From Microbacterium mangrovi (GTDB taxonomy: Bacteria > Actinomycetota > Actinomycetes > Actinomycetales > Microbacteriaceae), in assembly GCF_000802305.1 (NCBI RefSeq), contig NZ_JTDK01000001.1, positions 1 through 64,000 on the forward strand: a stretch of DNA of 64,000 nucleotides, in the 5' to 3' direction. Both the position numbers and the translations under genes were made by a program. A model generated the notes under the pieces. The model had not been told where the DNA came from and ran no database searches. It saw nothing but the letters and a program-made list of their open reading frames with translations. How positions within the stretch are numbered: position 1 is the first letter of the stretch; each line of letters begins with the position of its first letter. This document shows positions 63,938 through 64,000 of the stretch, piece after piece.

Positions 63938-64000
63938 GTGATCCCCTTCGACCTCGTCTCGCTCGACCTCCTCGTGGACATCGCCGACGCCGGGACGCTC
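63938..64000 (+). CDS. LysR-type transcriptional regulator, 3' end outside window
   Basis: Only the first 21 codons are present: VIPFDLVSLDLLVDIADAGT followed by Leu. The L..L..LV.IAD.GTL pattern is the first helix and turn of a LysR winged HTH. GTG start from the -10 box 6 nt upstream. Divergent from the PrpF-MatC operon, the expected target. Confidence 0.7.
   Translation, partial: MIPFDLVSLDLLVDIADAGTL

Overview
The window comes from a high-GC actinobacterium, most likely a Microbacteriaceae member close to Microbacterium. Evidence: very high GC; GGATGCC/GGCATCC words scattered through genes; many GTG starts; genes chained by 1-4 nt stop/start overlaps; the coproporphyrin-type heme pathway (hemQ); F420 genes; and DUF222 (13E12) HNH genes. 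No rRNA, tRNA, CRISPR array, phage or insertion sequence is visible. It reads as chromosomal backbone with small accessory inserts.

Layout. 1-9.8 kb: a DUF222 HNH gene cut by the window edge, a GNAT enzyme, a secreted ScyD/ScyE-like protein, a three-gene catabolic operon (cyclase, enolase-superfamily enzyme, FMN alpha-hydroxy-acid oxidase), a vapBC pair and glycyl-tRNA synthetase. 9.9-16 kb: an MFS plus M20 amidohydrolase operon with a divergent Lrp-type regulator, a PEBP-family protein, a Pro/Thr-rich lipoprotein, a DNA glycosylase-like protein and a rifampin ADP-ribosyltransferase. 16-27.7 kb: heme biosynthesis, with hemA leftward and hemE-hemG-(three small membrane proteins)-hemQ-hemC-hemD-hemB-hemL rightward, followed by F420 gene cofD overlapping hemL. 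27.7-31.3 kb: a GPH-type transporter with a PLP decarboxylase, and a second vapBC pair. 31.4-38.6 kb, leftward: zapE with a GNAT gene, then fbiC-FMO-fgd-cofC, all overlapping.

38.7-49.2 kb: a polymorphic toxin with its immunity gene, an ABC exporter, an enoyl-CoA hydratase-family enzyme, a J-domain/NERD fusion, a D,D-carboxypeptidase, and a TPP riboswitch controlling an ECF transporter for a thiamin precursor (ykoEDC type). 49.3-54.2 kb: a CoA-disulfide reductase/rhodanese divergent from a small Cys-rich protein and a CstR-like repressor with visible operators, a sugar porter, an aminoglycoside phosphotransferase-like gene and a DUF488 gene. 54.5-64 kb: a frameshifted DUF222 gene, SDR plus enoyl-CoA hydratase, rlmN, a DUF4407 protein, and a MatC-like carrier plus PrpF-family isomerase divergent from a LysR-type gene cut by the window end.

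Three things stand out. First, the CofH half of FbiC lacks the CxxxCxxC radical-SAM motif although the CofG half keeps it. Second, several families of dispersed palindromes sit not only between genes but inside or across gene ends, where they encode protein termini and linkers (hemB, fbiC, the FMO, cofC, hemG, a DUF4407 protein). Third, many genes have a TANNNT -10 box only 6-7 nt before the start codon, which predicts leaderless mRNAs and settles several starts.
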